Positions 52,746 to 63,286 are shown, counted from the first letter of the stretch. The stretch: DNA of 64,000 nucleotides from Siphonodentalium dalli (GCA_032622095.1 CP136065.1:208856151-208920150); one strand, 5' to 3'. Numbers and translations: made by a program. Notes: generated from the letters alone by a model not told the origin.

Positions 52746-53132
52746 TTAATTAAATGTCTGATACACTATCAAAGGAAGAAACACCTGTGAAATTCGGAAC
52801 GTCAATCTACTTGAGAGACGCCCACGTTTGTGCAACAGATATTGAATATCCAAATTTGTCATACTGTCAATCAATACAGAAGACAAGCTGGTAGGAGGAG
52901 TCATCTTCACCAAATTGCTACACGGCAATATAATATCTTGCCGCAGAAAGGCCTTTGACCTAAATTTAATATTAACTTCAAAAGACGAGACAATGTCACG
53001 CGAGCGCGTGGTCAAATAGAGGTTCATGATGGGGAAGTTATGGTTTTCATGCAAAAGGGCTCTCGATGGGATGTTTCTTGAAAGGCGTACAATACAGAAT
53101 AACAACGTTGTCAGGATAGAAGTAGGAAACAT
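52746..53132 (-). CDS. Hypothetical secreted protein, 128 residues
   Basis: On the - strand an ATG opens MFPTSILTTLLFCIVRLSRN, a hydrophobic stretch that could be a signal peptide or anchor. It is followed by a non-repetitive mixed-charge body (LHENHNFPIMNLYLTTRSRD, SFEVNIKFRSKAFLRQDIIL, SSVLIDSMTNLDIQYLLHKR) and a stop. A CAG|GTGTTT near the end (RISQ) could be a donor, in which case the last eleven residues are intronic. The frame lies between the satellite and the right end of the 4.2-kb unit, so it may be cargo. No family recognised. Confidence 0.4.
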   Translation of the reverse strand: MFPTSILTTLLFCIVRLSRNIPSRALLHENHNFPIMNLYLTTRSRDIVSSFEVNIKFRSKAFLRQDIILPCSNLVKMTPPTSLSSVLIDSMTNLDIQYLLHKRGRLSSRLTFRISQVFLPLIVYQTFN

Positions 53133-53880
53133 TGTTATAATATGTTACATATACACGCACTAGTATAAAATAAGATAAGGCAAACTAAATCATTCACAGC
53201 AGGCTTTTGATCCGCAGTCTGTCAGTAAAAGTGACAAATCAATGGTTACCACGTTGATTACACATGTACATGTATGTGTTATCATATCCTCACGAAGATT
53301 TCAAATGACATCGGACCCTTGGCATACAGGTAATTGACCTTTAATCGGATGTGACGCTGAATATTAAATATTCAAAGAATACATGTACATTGCGTTGTGA
53401 ACTCAAAGTTTTTTATTTCATAGAAATCTCAATTGCATCTCTATTAATTCGTGCAGCGCGATCAACATTTATTTATTTATTTATTGATTTATATGTAAAA
53501 CATTTAACACCAATCAATCATGCATTACCCATGCATCCCACCACGCTAAAAACATTGTATTATGTTGGCAATGTTCCACTTCGTTGATGGCTATCTCGAC
53601 CGTATTTGTTGCGATGGCGGTTACCTCGACAGCTTTTGTTGTGTTGACGATCATGCCGACCGCGTTATGTTGCGTTGATGGAGTAACGTTACGACCACGT
53701 TGCGTTAACACGAGAACCGCGTTGATGGGGCACTTATTTTGAGAAGATCTGTACATTGCTAACATTTCTAAGTTGTTGATTGAGAATTTATGACTTAAGC
53801 GAACATTTAACAATATTTTAATGGATTGTTTCAGTGTCCTGTGCCCTGCAAGCCTGAGTTTAGTGTGCCTGTCATTTGCA

Positions 53881-53949
53881 GAATGAGGTCCCCAGAGGGT
53901 GAATTTAGCAGGCTAGCATCACTAAATTCACCCTCTGGGGACCTCATTC
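53881..53949. repeat. Perfect 28-bp-arm hairpin at left end of the fold-back
   Basis: GAATGAGGTCCCCAGAGGGT and GAATTTAG pair exactly with CTAAATTCACCCTCTGGGGA and CCTCATTC around a 13-nt loop. A related hairpin lies at 57388-57472 and a weak one at about 54087-54135. Confidence 0.92.
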
Positions 53950-54129
53950 CGCTTAAGCCTCATCTTCTCTGGAAAGTATCTTTATTATCAAATTTCTATA
54001 GAAACTTCTTCACATAGATTCTATTTCTTTGTTAACATGTAGTTTAGCTTCTCTATATCCCCAAATTGGCAGATGACCCAGTGTATAATTGAGGTTCCCA
54101 ATGGGTGTACATCACAATATTCACCATTA

Positions 54130-54384
54130 GGGAACGTCCATCCACAGGAGCTTGGAATTTGGTCAAAACCCCTCTTTTATTGGCGGAACCACCACCCGGG
54201 ACCAAAGGTCACGGAAGGAACGAAACAGAAAATTGTTGCCACCTATTTTGAACTCAACTGTATTCCTACAAAACATATATTTTCACTAAAAACTTTTGGT
54301 ACCTCTTACACCTTGGATGCCAATCTACAACATTCCATAGGTATATTTTTCCAGTTCTTCGAAAACCTCACTTTATTTCGGTAA
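54130..54384 (+). CDS. Coding-like segment in the left fold-back arm
   Basis: Reads PQELGIWSKPLFYWRNHHPG, PKVTEGTKQKIVATYFELNC, IPTKHIFSLKTFGTSYTLDA, NLQHSIGIFFQFFENLTLFR-stop. Its inverted copy at 57171-57350 on the - strand keeps PKVTEGTKQKIVATYFELNC intact and then shifts by one base after IFSL. The composition is protein-like, but the shared frame is explained by the inverted repeat itself, so selection is not shown. Not recognised. Confidence 0.3.
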   Translation, partial: GNVHPQELGIWSKPLFYWRNHHPGPKVTEGTKQKIVATYFELNCIPTKHIFSLKTFGTSYTLDANLQHSIGIFFQFFENLTLFR

Positions 54385-54499
54385 TGTATTGTAAATTCAC
54401 CAACGAACAGTAAATCTGCGACACCTACATCACCCGTTCTAGAATCTGAATGACAAATGGCAAAAAAACATTTTTCCGGAATAACAAAGTCGGACGAAA

Positions 54500-55750
54500 T
54501 AAAATCGAAACCTAAATTTAAAGCCCGCGAAATTCAAAAATATTTGAAAGTGCGTGCGGTTTTCGAACTTAGGCGCCAGAAAACTTAAATCTGTTTATGT
54601 TTGCGTCATACTATGCTCGTTTTTGAAGATCTAATCCTGATGTTTTGTGCATTTTCCTGAAAAATGTTTGTATTTTTCTGTGTCTGCTGTTATCATCTCA
54701 TGAAAATGACGACTACACAAGAAGATATTCTTCATTTGACTGAATGGTAATTTGTACATATATTTCATATTTAATTTATTTCTATTTATGGCACGACCAC
54801 CTGGTATTGTTTTTTTCTTCTTGTTTTATGTTCGTTATGTACAGGTAGGCCTATATGTACTACTTGACTTTGTAATGCTACTGGTTGCAATGATTGGTCA
54901 TAAGGGGACCAAAACTCTCTAGCTCCCTCTCTCTCTCTCTCTCTCATAGGAGCTTGTGTCGCTCTCCGTTGTATAGGCCTAAAATATCCATCATATAATA
55001 GTAATAGTAATCAACCAACTGATTACTGGTCGAATATCACGAAGTAGAAGAAAAAGATATATAGACTCACGGGGAGGCCTGGTATATATGCCTATGCATG
55101 AAGCGATTCCTTTGTGCGTTTTGGTGCAGATTCGTTGCCAGAATATCTTAATTATTTCCACATCAATTGCTGTTTTTTACTAGTTCTGACGAACAAATAT
55201 ATGTCTTAGTTGATGAGAGAAGACATTTTTCTTGAGTTAGGTAACGATATTGGCCATGCATATATAGAACGAGTGTTTAGTTTCGCGTAATTCAAATTTG
55301 TCAATGTAGGGTACAAAAACTCGCCATTAATATGCCAAATACAGTAACAAAATGTAATAAGATTCTTTAATGTAAGAGCACAAAATTAACCTGCGTATTC
55401 TTCACAGTATACGTTTTATTTGTGCGTTTGCGAGTTGTATATAATACAAACTGGTTTACCGAATAACTAGTTTATAAATTTGAGTTAGTGATAAACTGGC
55501 TAACATAAATTTTATTTAATAAGCAACTATAAGTATTGTCAACTGTACCGGTACCAGGATCTATAAATAGTATACGTCACTCGTGTGTCGTAACGAATCA
55601 GCACCAAAACTCTCAAAGAATGGCTTTATGCATATGATTATATAGCCTGTGCTCAAGAATTGGAAATTCAATTTTTAAATTCAAGACAGCTAGCCACCAT
55701 CGGCATTGTTTTTCTCAAAATCAAAAATACCAAAAAAATATTAAAAACAT
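54500..55750. other. Loop of the fold-back, no gene seen
   Basis: Mixed AT-rich DNA with a (CT)n microsatellite at about 54930-54955. I found no supported exon. Confidence 0.4.
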
Positions 55751-55767
55751 TACTTAATGTAACTTTC

Positions 55768-56245
55768 GCTGATGGGGTCATTGTCACAAGGCTCCGCGAT
55801 CCGATCACATTCGTAGCCAGGTTTTTTAATCGATCACAAATGTAGCCAGCTTTTCTATGGCGATCACATTTGTAGCCAGCTTTTCATAATCAGGCGAGCC
55901 TCAATGAACACGATCAGGTTAATCTAATTTTTTCTGAGTTGATGGATGAAAACAACTTGAATTTAGTTTTGATATAAGTTCATTTATAACCTGATTTTTC
56001 GGATCAATGTCGTTGGAATGCTCGAATTATATTCCAATATAAGTTGATAAACGAAGTCAGTTTTGGAGCATGACGTCGACATTTTAGTCACGAACGTGAT
56101 GACGTCATATTTCGGGCAATATAAACCACGAATTAGAAAAGCTGACTACGAATGTGATCGCCGGTCGGCGGTGAAATAAGCTGGCTACACTGGCTACGAA
56201 TGTGACCGTCACTGACCGGAGTCTTGTGACAATGACCCCATCGGC
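55768..56245. mobile_element. MULE-like MITE (478 bp) with 9-bp duplication
   Basis: GCTGATGGGGTCATTGTCAC at the left and the inverse of GCCGATGGGGTCATTGTCAC at the right, flanked by exact 9-bp repeats GTAACTTTC (55759-55767, 56246-56254). Subterminal GATCACATTTGTAGCCAGCT repeats occur in both halves in opposite orientation. Nine-base duplication fits Mutator-like elements. No coding capacity. Confidence 0.9.
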
Positions 56246-56269
56246 GTAACTTTCATGGTCGATGAAACG

Positions 56270-56930
56270 AGTGGCTGAAATCCGACGGCGGCCATGTTTC
56301 TATGACTAATTACACGACGATCGCACCAATGTTACAGTCTCTAGCAATGATTCGTTCTCTTTTTGATACCAATGTCATGACCCATGAACAATTTAACGAT
56401 GATCGGTTCATCGACATATAGGCCTAGCCTCTCTAGGCAGTGTTATTGATTTAATTATATATGCGGTGTTGTCGCTGAAATCCGACGGCGGCCATGTTTC
56501 TTTGAGAATTCACAGCAAAATGACTCGTTCCCATCTATATGTCAATGTCAACCTCCGTGACAAATTTAATTATGATCGGACCAACACTGCGACCTCTTGC
56601 CCACGGTGCTAAATGATGCAATTTTGAAATCCAAGATGGCTGTTGGAGGCCATTTTTTTCATGCAAATAAGCCCAAAATGACTCGGTGTCGTCTATATAT
56701 CAATGTCATGATCGATGGACAATTTCGTGATGATATAGGAGCATCGACACAGGCTCTAGGCTGTGCTATTGATTAAGATTTATCTAGTATTATCACTTAA
56801 ATCCACGATGGCTGCCAGTGGCCATGTTTTTATGCAAATGAGCCCAAAATAATTTGTTCCCATCTAGACGCCAATGTTATCATCCATAAAAAGTTCATGA
56901 TGATCAGTGCATCGGTACGGTCATGTAATA
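56270..56930. repeat. Diverged copies of the 162-bp satellite
   Basis: Four degenerate units: GGCGGCCATGTTTCT, CAAAATGACTCGTTCCCATC, AATCCAAGATGGCTGTTGGA and GCCCAAAATAATTTGTTCCC recur at about 160-180-bp spacing. They are much more diverged than the 50-52 kb array, so they look like an older outpost of the same family. Confidence 0.7.
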
Positions 56931-57387
56931 AACATGTAATCAGCAGCTATGTTCGAAATTATAAACGGTACTTTCATGCTATCCGTCTCCGGATCATAGT
57001 TTTAAAGTTTCCGCATATTTCGGTACCATTTACGCTACTCAGATTCTAGAACGCGTGATGTAGGTGTCGCAGATTTGTATTCGTTGGTGAATTTACAATA
57101 CATTACCGAAATAAAGTGAGGTTTTCGAAGAACTGGAAAAATATACCTATGGAATGTTGTAGATTGGCATCTAAGGTGTAAGAGGTACCAAAAGTTTTAG
57201 TGAAAATATATTTTTTGTAGGAATACAGTTGAGTTCAAAATAGGTGGCAACAATTTTCTGTTTCGTTCCTTCCGTGACCTTTGGTCCCGGGTGGTGGTTC
57301 CGCCAATAAAAGAGGGGTTTTGACCAAATTCCAAGCTCCTGTGGTCCATCTGAGTCTATGTCTCCAATAGCAGATGAGGCCATGCAT

Positions 57388-57472
57388 AATGAGGTTCCCA
57401 GAGCATGAATTTAGTGATGCTAGGCCGCTATGCGGGATAGCATCACTAAATTCACCCTCTGGGAACCTCATT
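57388..57472. repeat. Hairpin at right end of the fold-back
   Basis: AATGAGGTTCCCAGAGCATG and AATTTAGTGATGCTA pair with the inverse (TAGCATCACTAAATT, CACCCTCTGGGAACCTCATT) with three mismatches and a loop of about 15 nt. Confidence 0.88.
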
Positions 57473-57631
57473 CTGCAAATAACAGCAGAATAAACTCAGG
57501 CTTGATCACGTAAGCATTGTGAGTATTTGATGCACATGTTAATAGTAGAGAATTATAGAAGGGATCTGTACAACACCAGAGAAACATTGGTGACTGATGG
57601 AGTTGTTGTTTAATCTTTTCTATATTAAATA

Positions 57632-57844
57632 CAGTAATGCCCTAAGTAATCGACTTCTTAACTACAGCAGAACTATGGGTAACTTTTCAGGATTTAGTCA
57701 TAAATATTGCTTGTTGCCATTCATCGGAAAGCTCTCAGGGAGAGCTTTCCAATGAATGGTAACAAGCCATATTTCCGTCTAAATCCTGAAAAGTTACCCA
57801 TAATTCTGCTGTGGTTAAGGAGTCGATTACTTAGGGCATTACTG
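57632..57844. mobile_element. Palindromic Tc1/mariner-type MITE (213 bp), copy 2
   Basis: CAGTAATGCCCTAAGTAATC at the left, the inverse at the right, TA on both sides (57630-57631, 57845-57846). Same family as 17499-17702, about 90% alike by eye (TAACAAGCCATATTTCCG; CTAAATCCTGAAAAGTTACC). Confidence 0.88.
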
Positions 57845-57871
57845 TACTCATTGATGAGTCGCTCCCTTAGG

Positions 57872-57926
57872 AAATGTTCAGATAATAAGAGATTGTTTGA
57901 TAAACTTATTATCTGAACATTTCCCA
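57872..57926. repeat. Short hairpin
   Basis: GGAAATGTTCAGATAATAAG pairs exactly with CTTATTATCTGAACATTTCC across a 15-nt loop. It sits 27 bp right of the MITE and is not part of it. No U-tract or histone-type flank suggests a function. Confidence 0.85.
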
Positions 57927-59641
57927 ACAATGAATATGAATCATTCTGCACTTGAATTATCTTTCCGTCTGCTTTTATTACCTGAAAATCCCTCAAAATG
58001 AATAATAGACCATTCCAATGTATATTTTTATAGCCGAGTGGGAGAATACATTCAGTAAAGAAAGGATTAAAGTGATGCAAAACACTCCGTTGGGCGAGGC
58101 CTAAAAAAATAATACCTGTATTTCCACTAACGGGGTCCCAAAAATGTTTGGTCGGTAGGTAGGTAAACTTTTTTTTTTTTTTTTTTTTTAACCTATTTTG
58201 GCGGGGCAACTTTTTGGGATAATATTTGTCTGCGATTCATGATCAAGCAACATTACTCATTTGTTCAATTTGAGTTTGCATCAGTAGAGGCAGTCAGTTT
58301 TTTTGTAATTTTTGCATGGCTCCCATGGCATGTGTTGATGCCAAATTGGATTTGAGAAGAAATTAAATAGGTTAAATGATGCAAAACTAATACTAAATCC
58401 TATGTCACCGATAGTAGAGTGCAATGCAAGCATTAATTGGTACACGCGGTAGTATCAGATACTTAGTAGCAATTCTCGAACTGTCTGGAAGTGTCGGCGA
58501 CCTTCAATCAATTCCGACCCTTTGAAGTTTTCTCTGATCTTCCGACAAAAGCATGTGTGCAGTCACTGTGTATCAAGTCTGAATGCACACAAGGAAGTGA
58601 CAACGTAAAAGTGGCGTTGTGTGGCAATGCATGCTTTCGTAACTTAATAGTTAATACTGCACGAAAGCAACATGGATTCAAATTGCAATCACACCACGAC
58701 ATACTAAAAACTGTTTTACAGTGAGGTTTATTAAAACTATGAGAGTCAACAAAGTTTGAAGATTGAGATCAGCTGCACAATGTCTTCACTCTTCCCGTTC
58801 TTCCTCCCTGTTGTGATCTAATATGATCAATTAAATTGAGTGATTGAGTGACCAAACAGACATCGTAGCTGAAACAACCCAAAACCTCTTTAACTTCTTC
58901 AATTATCTTCCCTTTTATCAAGGAAATTGAATAGGGATCTCGTCGATTCGTCCCGGGTACGAAACGACTTCGATTCGTCCCAACTTAGAAATTTACTTTG
59001 ATTGATTCGTCCCATATAGGCTACTATGGTTGTTTCGTACCCCGAATAGAATTATACAACCAGCTAATAAATTTAATATCATAAATTTCCATTTGAATTA
59101 ACATGCTAAAATGTGTTCACTTATGAGTACTGACAGGTTGTTTTCACAACACGAAGACCACGGAGGGTCTCCCGTCTGAGTAGGCGTCATATTGTTTTTA
59201 CAAGTTGACGCTCATGGGTTACCATTGGTCTCATGTTCAGTGATCAAACGGAATGTATTTGTTACAATAACAGTTCCGTAATCCGATTGTAGCTAGGCCT
59301 ACATGCAATCATTAACTCGAGATTGCCTGCACGGTGGGGATTGGGATTCGCGATTTTCTCGAGGAACGAATTTCCGATTACGGCATTCGCCCGTGACGAT
59401 ACGAAAATATAGCAGAGGTGTTTCGAATGCCCACTAACGTAAACGAACGATCGGGCCCGATTGGCCGATTGTGGTTGGGTGATAATAATTATTATTATAA
59501 TTGGGCCGTCCGACAATCGGTCAATCTCGTGCATTTTCGTGCAACAAGATCTCGCGATCGGCCGACCACATGCCACCGTCTCCTGTCCGTCTGTAGACGC
59601 AGTATACATCGCGTTTCTGCGGCAAGTATATACCCACTCAT

Positions 59642-60697
59642 TAGGGTCCTGCGAATTGGATATTTTGATCGAATCGAACATCAAATCGAAAATTCACGAA
59701 ATCGAATTGAATATCGAATCGAATCATATCCGTGTGTTGCATTCTCAATTAGGTATGTTTTGTCAACAATTAGATTATTTGTGAAACGTTCTATGAACTA
59801 CATGCACGAAGTTCCATCAGAACTTATATGGCGATAAACCGTCGTTTGATATACCATTAACTTCAATTTATAATTGTCAAGAAAACAAAGCAGATTAAAA
59901 CGTCCATGCGGCCATCACAACGATTAATATATTACCACTAAACGGATTATTAAACTAAAATCACACGAAATTTCTACAGTTTGCATGTACATGCAAAATT
60001 GCAAATCGGCATTCGGAAACACCCGTTGTTATAAACTTGAAGACGCAACAAGTCACAGTGCAGCCTCTTCATGTATTGGTTGATGCTTCTTGAACAGATG
60101 ATTCCATAGATGGGTCATTGTCCCAGATGCTTGCGATTTATACACCATGCATGTTGCATTCATCACATGTGCCTGCAGCTTTATCATGTTTAAAATAAAC
60201 ATGAATGATGGACGACATTTTGTCCATTGTAAAAGAAAACTCCGAAACTGAAAGTCAACTTCAAAAGAGAACAGTGCCAAAATGCACTTTTCAACACCAG
60301 GAACATGTGTTGTTTACATTCTCACCCATATTACATAACGCGGAATCGAATAGACGATGGATAACGCTATCGGTAGCCCAGTCTCATAGCTATTATAATT
60401 TACCGCGTCGTCGGTCCATTGGCTATCTATTAGCTTTTTCTACCATTTTAAAGCTATATAATTCAGACGTATTTAGTCGTCCTATCGTGGCTAATTGTTG
60501 GCTATGTACAATAAGAATTATAATGTGCATATATACATAATTTTCTGGAATTAAATGCCACAAACAGCTAAGAAACAGCCTACTTTTCCGTCATAGTATA
60601 TTCGAAATTTCGAGTTGGCAATTTCGACTCAAATTCGAATCGAATTTGACTTTCGAATCGAATCTCGAATCGAATATCGAATATTCGCAGGAGCCTA
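59642..60697. mobile_element. hAT-type element (1056 bp) with BED-finger remnant
   Basis: TAGGGTCCTGCGAATTGGAT at the left and the inverse of TAGGCTCCTGCGAATATTCG at the right. The flanks CCACTCAT and CCACTCAA (59634-59641, 60698-60705) form an 8-bp duplication with one change. Subterminal ATCGAATCGAA repeats fill both ends. The - strand carries the end of a BED finger (60053-60163). Confidence 0.88.
60053..60163 (-). pseudogene. hAT transposase remnant, BED finger C-terminal half
   Basis: MNATCMVYKSQASGTMTHLW-NHLFKKHQP, ending in a stop after 36 residues. The L-x-N-H-L-x-K-K-H helix and the A-T-C-x-x-x knuckle are those of BED fingers; the second knuckle Cys is replaced by Tyr. The catalytic region is absent. 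Confidence 0.65.
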
Positions 60698-60989
60698 CCA
60701 CTCAACGCACCACGTGATATCAATTTAAATTAACTTGGTAGTTTATATTTTTTTTAAACCCAATAAAATTGGGGCAGTCGGCGACTTTTTCGGCGTTCGG
60801 TCGGGTTAGCAGAAACAGTGTTCTTTTTTTTCTTTTTTTTTAATTTGCAATAAAATGGTCTCAGTCGGCAACTTTTTTAACGGTCGGTCGGGTTAGTGGA
60901 AACACAGGTATTATTTTTTTAGGCCTGATCATAGAGAAATGGAGAAAAATCTGGCTCAAAGTAGTTATGTTTACGAATATTAATCCAAA

Positions 60990-61270
60990 TATACAGCATA
61001 CACCGTCATTCTTATATATTAATTAAATGTAATGAGTCTCGATGGCGAACTAATTTACGTTAGTTTATCGCCGATTGTTGCATCCCGAATCGAGATGTAA
61101 ATATTTACAATTAAGCGTAGTTCAGACGACGATTTCTATGGTGTGGTACGGTCGATTTCTTTTGAGATTTTCGGCAAAGTTAGTAGAATGCTACATTACC
61201 ACAGTTGTCATGGTGCCCAAGTACTAACTCAATTTCACGCACCCGAACAAGTCCATAATATGTCTTTAAG
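60990..61270. repeat. Interspersed repeat, copy 2
   Basis: About 85-90% like 23940-24210 by eye, ending in the same CACCCGAACAAGTCCATAAT. A partial third 3' end follows at 61855-61885 (CACCCGAATAAGTCCATAAT). Confidence 0.75.
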
Positions 61271-61680
61271 TACCTGAATTCACTTTAATTATATTCATAC
61301 TTGGTGGTATTCTTAGTACCAGTTCAATAATCTCTCTAAATAAATCCCCTTTAGGAGCAAATCTCATTATTGGAGAGTTATTAATAAAGAAAATAACAAC
61401 AAAGTAAATATATTTTTAGACGATAGTTATTTTACAGACTTCAATGTTATTTCGCATGAACCCACTTTGAAGGGCTTGAGTCCCTTTAAATAAACTTGGA
61501 AATTGCACTAAGATAGAGTTTTCTTCACAAAACTGACCCTTAACTGGGTATAGAAGCTGATCACATACAATGTAATGCCAATTTAAGTAACTGAATCAAC
61601 TCTAATTATATTCATACTTCATGGTATTACTAGTACTGGTATGTAGTTTTTCAATAATCATCTCTGAAAACAACCCTAAG
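61265..61680. repeat. Direct duplication, period about 312 bp
   Basis: TTATATTCATACTTGGTGGT at 61300 and TTATATTCATACTTCATGGT at 61608, each followed by AGTACCAGTT/AGTACTGGTA and TCAATAATC. No gene is seen in the stretch. Confidence 0.65.
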
Positions 61681-61975
61681 CAAGATATTATCTACTTTTG
61701 GACCAAAGTCAGCAGATCAGGTGGTTAAAGGTGTCATCATTAATATCAACAACACGGGATATGTCTCATCATGTCCACTAGTAATCAGGGTTGAAAAAAT
61801 TATTGATTCAAATAAATTGTTTAAATGATGGCAAAAAGTAATCTTATCAGTTACACGCACCCGAATAAGTCCATAATATGTCTTAACTATCTCATCCCAT
61901 TTCAATCATAAATCTCAGACAATAATATCCAGGGATAATACAGATAGATCAGGGAAATAAGAAAATAGATTTTAC

Positions 61976-62618
61976 CTGGGATCATTTCTGTAAGCTGAAG
62001 TGAATCTCCTGAACCAGATTCTCCTAATGTTGTGTCATCAGGAACTAATGGTAAAATAACTGTATCAAACAAACCACTCCTTTCATCACCAGAAGATGGT
62101 TCTAATTCTGGGATTTTACCACTGTCAGCCTCTTCTGGAACAGATCTAACATCTTCTGAAAGTCGACAAGAACATGCAGCAGAATAAACCGGCATCACAT
62201 AATGTTCCGTGTTGTTATCAGATGATAGTGGGAGGTCACACTCGATAATGTCTTCCGAGTCGCACATGTCACTGAATGATTCTCTAGTTTCTTGTTTGGA
62301 AGAATCTGATTCTCCACATTCTATGGGGGTGTCATGTTCATCGGTTCTGATGCCCTGATATTGAAGCGAGGCAGTGGTCAGTCCGGCACATAGTAGTCTC
62401 CCTTTGTCTGATGCAGGTGTGACAATGGGTCTCGCAGATTTAATTTGATGAGATTGTGCGGAGGTAGCACCTGGTAACCTTTCATCTTCTGATGAGGATG
62501 GAATACCGTAATAAACAGCATCTGAGTCCACCGTGTTGGAGACAGGCACCAGGTTCTTTCTTGCATCGATACCAAGTAGTTTTCTGGATACTGAGCTCCG
62601 TTTTGTCTTTGGTTTTCT
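61976..62618 (-). CDS. Large acidic exon of a minus-strand gene
   Basis: Acceptor gttttatcttcag (ending 62619 on the - strand) and donor CCAG|GTAAAAT bound 643 nt encoding RKPKTKRSSVSRKLLGIDAR then a long Ser/Asp/Glu-rich, low-order region (SSSEDERLPG, GESDSSKQETRESFSDMCDS, EDIIECDLPLSSDNNTEHYV, PELEPSSGDERSGLFD) to LTEMIPG. The basic start could be a nuclear localisation signal. Phosphorylation-rich disorder suggests a nuclear regulatory or scaffold protein, but no domain is visible. It joins in phase with the exon at 63233-63286. Downstream exons are not found. Confidence 0.6.
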
Positions 62619-63232
62619 CTGAAGATAAAACAAAATTCTATTTATCTAAACAACAGCATCGCTAGGGCATGGAAAAACATGGCCTGTGATAATTCCAATA
62701 AAGGTCGGCCGACCACAGTGTCCCCCGACAATGTGGTAAGTCGATGCCGCTTTGTTAAAGAAATTAAAAAAAATGTTGAAATGTTCTAAGTCGAAAGGGT
62801 TAATAATTCCGTAAAAAAAAAAAAAATTCCGTCATCTATATGCATGTTGCATATCTCCAATATGTGGGTAACAGATTTACTAAAGTTATCATTCAGAAAT
62901 GAAAATTGAGTGAAAATTCCAACAAAAAGGGCTAGAACTCTGGTGAAATTTGGCGGGCAGAACCCAAATTCGAACTTGTACATCGCTTACAGGGGATAAT
63001 AAAACAACAGTTACTCTATAGGCCTATACAAACATTCTCTTAAACTGGCTCACACTATCATTACTCTGGCTACATAAGTTTGCATCAAAATGTACTGCAA
63101 TTAACAAAAAGTTCTGTGACATATAAAACACGAATAAAAAGATTTCATGGTCTGAGAAACGCGAAAATGTAGCTTATATAATCAAAATCAGCTCAGAATT
63201 TTTTGTCATCAATAATAAATTTAATAGCTTAC

Positions 63233-63286
63233 TTTTCTGAGTGGTAAATTGGGATCATGTAGTTTCTTATGTGTCAGTAACTTTTG
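63233..63286 (-). CDS. Small 54-nt exon of the same minus-strand gene
   Basis: Acceptor ttttttttcag and donor AAAA|GTAAGC on the - strand bound exactly 18 codons: QKLLTHKKLHDPNLPLRK. Phase 0 at both ends fits the next exon, which starts RKPKTKRSSV. The intron between them is about 614 bp. The segment is basic, like the start of the following exon. Confidence 0.5.

Larger units (their letters stand above)
49546..53743. mobile_element. Possible 4.2-kb unit with inverted ends around a satellite
   Basis: Both ends share TTCTCAAAATAAGTG (left, about 49551; right, inverse at about 53739) and then 60-150 bp rich in AACGCGGT and CGCGTTGA motifs, in opposite orientation. Inside is a 130-bp direct repeat (49783-49912 and 52504-52632, for example GTATCTTTTAATTTGGTTTA) bracketing a satellite array. 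No clear duplication flanks the unit, so a transposon is inferred from the ends only. Confidence 0.5.
53849..57507. mobile_element. Large fold-back element (3.66 kb) with coding-like arms
   Basis: CAAGCCTGAGTTTA at 53849 and its inverse ending at 57504 mark the outer ends; TTTGCAGAATGAGG and GAGGGTGAATTTAG match next. After a non-matching spacer, a 310-bp arm (54138-54455) is inversely repeated at 57040-57350 with few changes (GGAGCTTGGAATTTGGTC; CACCCGGGACCAAAGGTCAC). The loop is about 2.6 kb. No target-site duplication was found. Long arms with hairpin-bearing ends resemble fold-back/TIR elements formed by inverted duplication. Confidence 0.7.
58097..60927. repeat. 35-bp inverted repeat pair bracketing 2.8 kb
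   Basis: AGGCCTAAAAAAATAATACC and TGTATTTCCACTAAC at 58097-58131 are inversely matched at 60893-60927 (GTTAGTGGAAACACAGGTAT, TATTTTTTTAGGCCT). GGTCGGT-type motifs follow inside both ends. It could be a DNA element that later received the hAT insertion at 59642-60697. No duplication outside AGGCCT is seen. Confidence 0.6.

Noticed and set aside
57872-57926. Short hairpin considered as a transcription terminator or histone 3' stem-loop
   Set aside because: The 20-bp stem has a 15-nt loop and no T-run or histone downstream element, and no gene ends there.
57721-58209. Minus-strand frame of 162 codons
   Set aside because: It spans the palindromic MITE, the short hairpin and a poly-T run that encodes KKKKKKK. 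It is a chance frame in repeats.
59262-59837. Frames of 107-140 codons on both strands
   Set aside because: They run over the left boundary of the hAT element (59642) and through its ATCGAATCGAA repeats; Ile runs come from an ATT microsatellite.
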